Source of the DNA: an uncultured Bacilli bacterium
Lineage (GTDB): Bacteria > Bacillota_I > Bacilli_A > RF39 > UBA660
Length of the DNA: 14,195 nucleotides
NCBI GenBank assembly: GCA_947632295.1
Contig: CANROQ010000007.1
Coordinates: forward strand, 1-14,195
Direction of reading: 5' to 3'
The position numbers and the translations under genes were made by a program. Shown here one piece after another: positions 13,383-14,195 of this stretch. Position 1 is the stretch's first letter. Each line of letters opens with the position of its first letter. The notes beneath the pieces were generated by a model that did no database searches, was not told the origin of the DNA, and was given only the letters and a program-made list of their open reading frames with translations.

Positions 13383-13988
13383 CTAACTTATATATATAAT
13401 ATTATAGTTTTTATCATCAAAAACAAATTTCAGTGGTTCATCTACTTTAGCAATTTTCCAATCTAAAAAATTATTTTCTAATATACTATCTTTAGCAAAT
13501 AAAATTATGGAAGTATTATGTTTTTTACTATATTCTTCTATAGTTTTTTTAATCGTTTTAATATCTTTATTAGATTTTTTTAAAAACTTATCAAAATCAT
13601 CAATTATAATGACATCATAAGGTTCAATTGTCGTTTTATCAAATATATAATCTAGCCAATCTTCATTAAAGATTTTATTACTACTTATTACAATATTGGA
13701 ATTACGGATTTTTTCTAAAGTTAAAATAAATTTATTATAATCTATTTTTTCTTTTTTTAATGTATTTCTTTTAGCACCAACAGGAAACATATAACTTTCG
13801 ACAAGTTTAAAATCTATTTTAGAAATTAAAGAAATTAATTTATTAACATAATTAGAAGAATTAAATAAAAATGCCTGCATATAAACTTTTTTTTGCTCTC
13901 TTATTCCATATTCTTCTAAAATATTAATTAACATGGGTATGCGTTTTTTTAAGTTATCACTAAGGATAACAGAAATATTATCATTCAT
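13383..13988 (-). CDS. degenerate DnaB/RecA-fold protein 2
   Basis: A 201-residue paralogue of the protein at 9505-10242. Both begin MND, then a short hydrophobic strand (ISVILSDNLKKRIPML, 5-20) where Walker A should be but with no G-K-T/S. YMQAFLF (36-42) corresponds to IQIFNFD. SKIDFKLVESYMFP (56-69) aligns with SNIDKHKVEAYFNP in the paralogue and with DnaB's segment after SLEM. YDVIIIDDFDKFL (124-136) keeps an intact Walker B with D130/D131, and SIILFAKDS (160-168) follows. It lacks much of the C-terminal DnaB-like tail. ATP hydrolysis is doubtful; a structural, loader-like or polymerase-partner role is an inference. The start codon overlaps the end of the NusG-like gene by 8 nt with AAAGGAAG 9 nt upstream, and it leads directly into the polymerase gene. 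Confidence 0.6.
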   Translation of the reverse strand: MNDNISVILSDNLKKRIPMLINILEEYGIREQKKVYMQAFLFNSSNYVNKLISLISKIDFKLVESYMFPVGAKRNTLKKEKIDYNKFILTLEKIRNSNIVISSNKIFNEDWLDYIFDKTTIEPYDVIIIDDFDKFLKKSNKDIKTIKKTIEEYSKKHNTSIILFAKDSILENNFLDWKIAKVDEPLKFVFDDKNYNIIYIS

Positions 13989-14195
13989 GGGTATCCACTT
14001 CCTTTAATATTTTGTCATCCTCAGTAAATTCAATAGGGACAACTTGGTCAAAAAGATTAATGGTAGCTTTAATATTGTTATTATCTAAATCAATATTATC
14101 AATTATGGCTTGCAATCCTTCAAATGGACCAGTTAAAATTTTAACTTTATCTCCTTCCTTAACATCTTCAAATGGTGTATATTCACTTATTGATT
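13981..14195 (-). CDS. NusG-like protein, C-terminal KOW domain (partial at window edge)
   Basis: Only the last 70 residues are in the window. EGDKVKILTGPFEGLQAII (13-31) is a KOW motif (G-D-x-V-x-I-x-x-G-P-F-x-G), and the rest (IKATINLFDQVVPIEFTED) matches the NusG C-terminal beta-barrel that binds NusE/S10 or Rho. The stop TGA lies inside the start of the next gene (8-nt overlap), implying translational coupling. The usual NusG neighbours (secE, rplK) are not seen downstream, so this may be a specialised paralogue (LoaP/UpxY-like) serving its own operon, rather than the housekeeping factor. The N-terminal NGN domain lies outside, so this cannot be settled here. Confidence 0.75.
   Translation of the reverse strand, partial: SISEYTPFEDVKEGDKVKILTGPFEGLQAIIDNIDLDNNNIKATINLFDQVVPIEFTEDDKILKEVDTHE

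Overview
The window is about 14.2 kb of very AT-rich DNA using the standard bacterial code (Trp is TGG, TGA is a stop). The A/T-heavy codons, strong AGGAGG-type ribosome sites, TTGACA/TATAAT promoters, a PolC-type (not DnaE-type) polymerase homologue, a YugI/CvfD-like S1 protein and a YutH/CotS-like protein all point to a low-GC Bacillota of the Bacilli. It may be one of the gut lineages related to Erysipelotrichia or Mollicutes. I cannot fix the species. Nearly everything is on the minus strand.

Right-to-left layout in minus-strand reading order. (1) 14195-6601 is a co-directional block: the C-terminal KOW domain of a NusG-like protein (cut by the window edge), a degenerate DnaB/RecA-fold protein, a 732-residue PolC-like polymerase without exonuclease, an unrecognised 222-residue protein, a second degenerate DnaB/RecA-fold protein, a beta-CASP metallo-beta-lactamase nuclease, and a PD-(D/E)XK nuclease-like protein. 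It ends at a strong rho-independent terminator at 6545-6590. Some junctions are very tight (8-nt overlap, 13-nt gap, 1-nt gap, 2-nt gap); two are wider (95 and 164 nt). I regard this as the most interesting part of the window, a candidate undescribed system. The polymerase keeps its three catalytic aspartates but has lost the exonuclease, the PHP histidines, the N-terminal domains and the C-terminal tail. It is flanked by two RecA-fold paralogues with ruined Walker A motifs. That combination recalls, but is not, the ImuA-ImuB-DnaE2 mutagenesis cassette.

(2) 6600-4912 is a looser accessory stretch: an inverted-repeat-rich non-coding region with its own promoter, a cysteine-cluster (YkgJ-like) protein with a strong private promoter, and the frameshifted, 5'-truncated remains of an AAA/ABC-type ATPase.

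(3) 4748-1869 holds single-gene units: a small PH-domain-like protein, a membrane-anchored protein with a large extracellular part, and a protein with an N-terminal globular domain, a long N- then Q/P-rich repeat tract and a C-terminal coiled coil. Promoters and terminators are visible for several of them.

(4) 1819-1 is conserved chromosomal housekeeping: a YutH/CotS-like kinase-fold protein, a NifU C-terminal-type Fe-S scaffold (the only plus-strand gene), the S1-domain regulator YugI/CvfD, and a tRNA-Val/tRNA-Thr pair with a consensus promoter.
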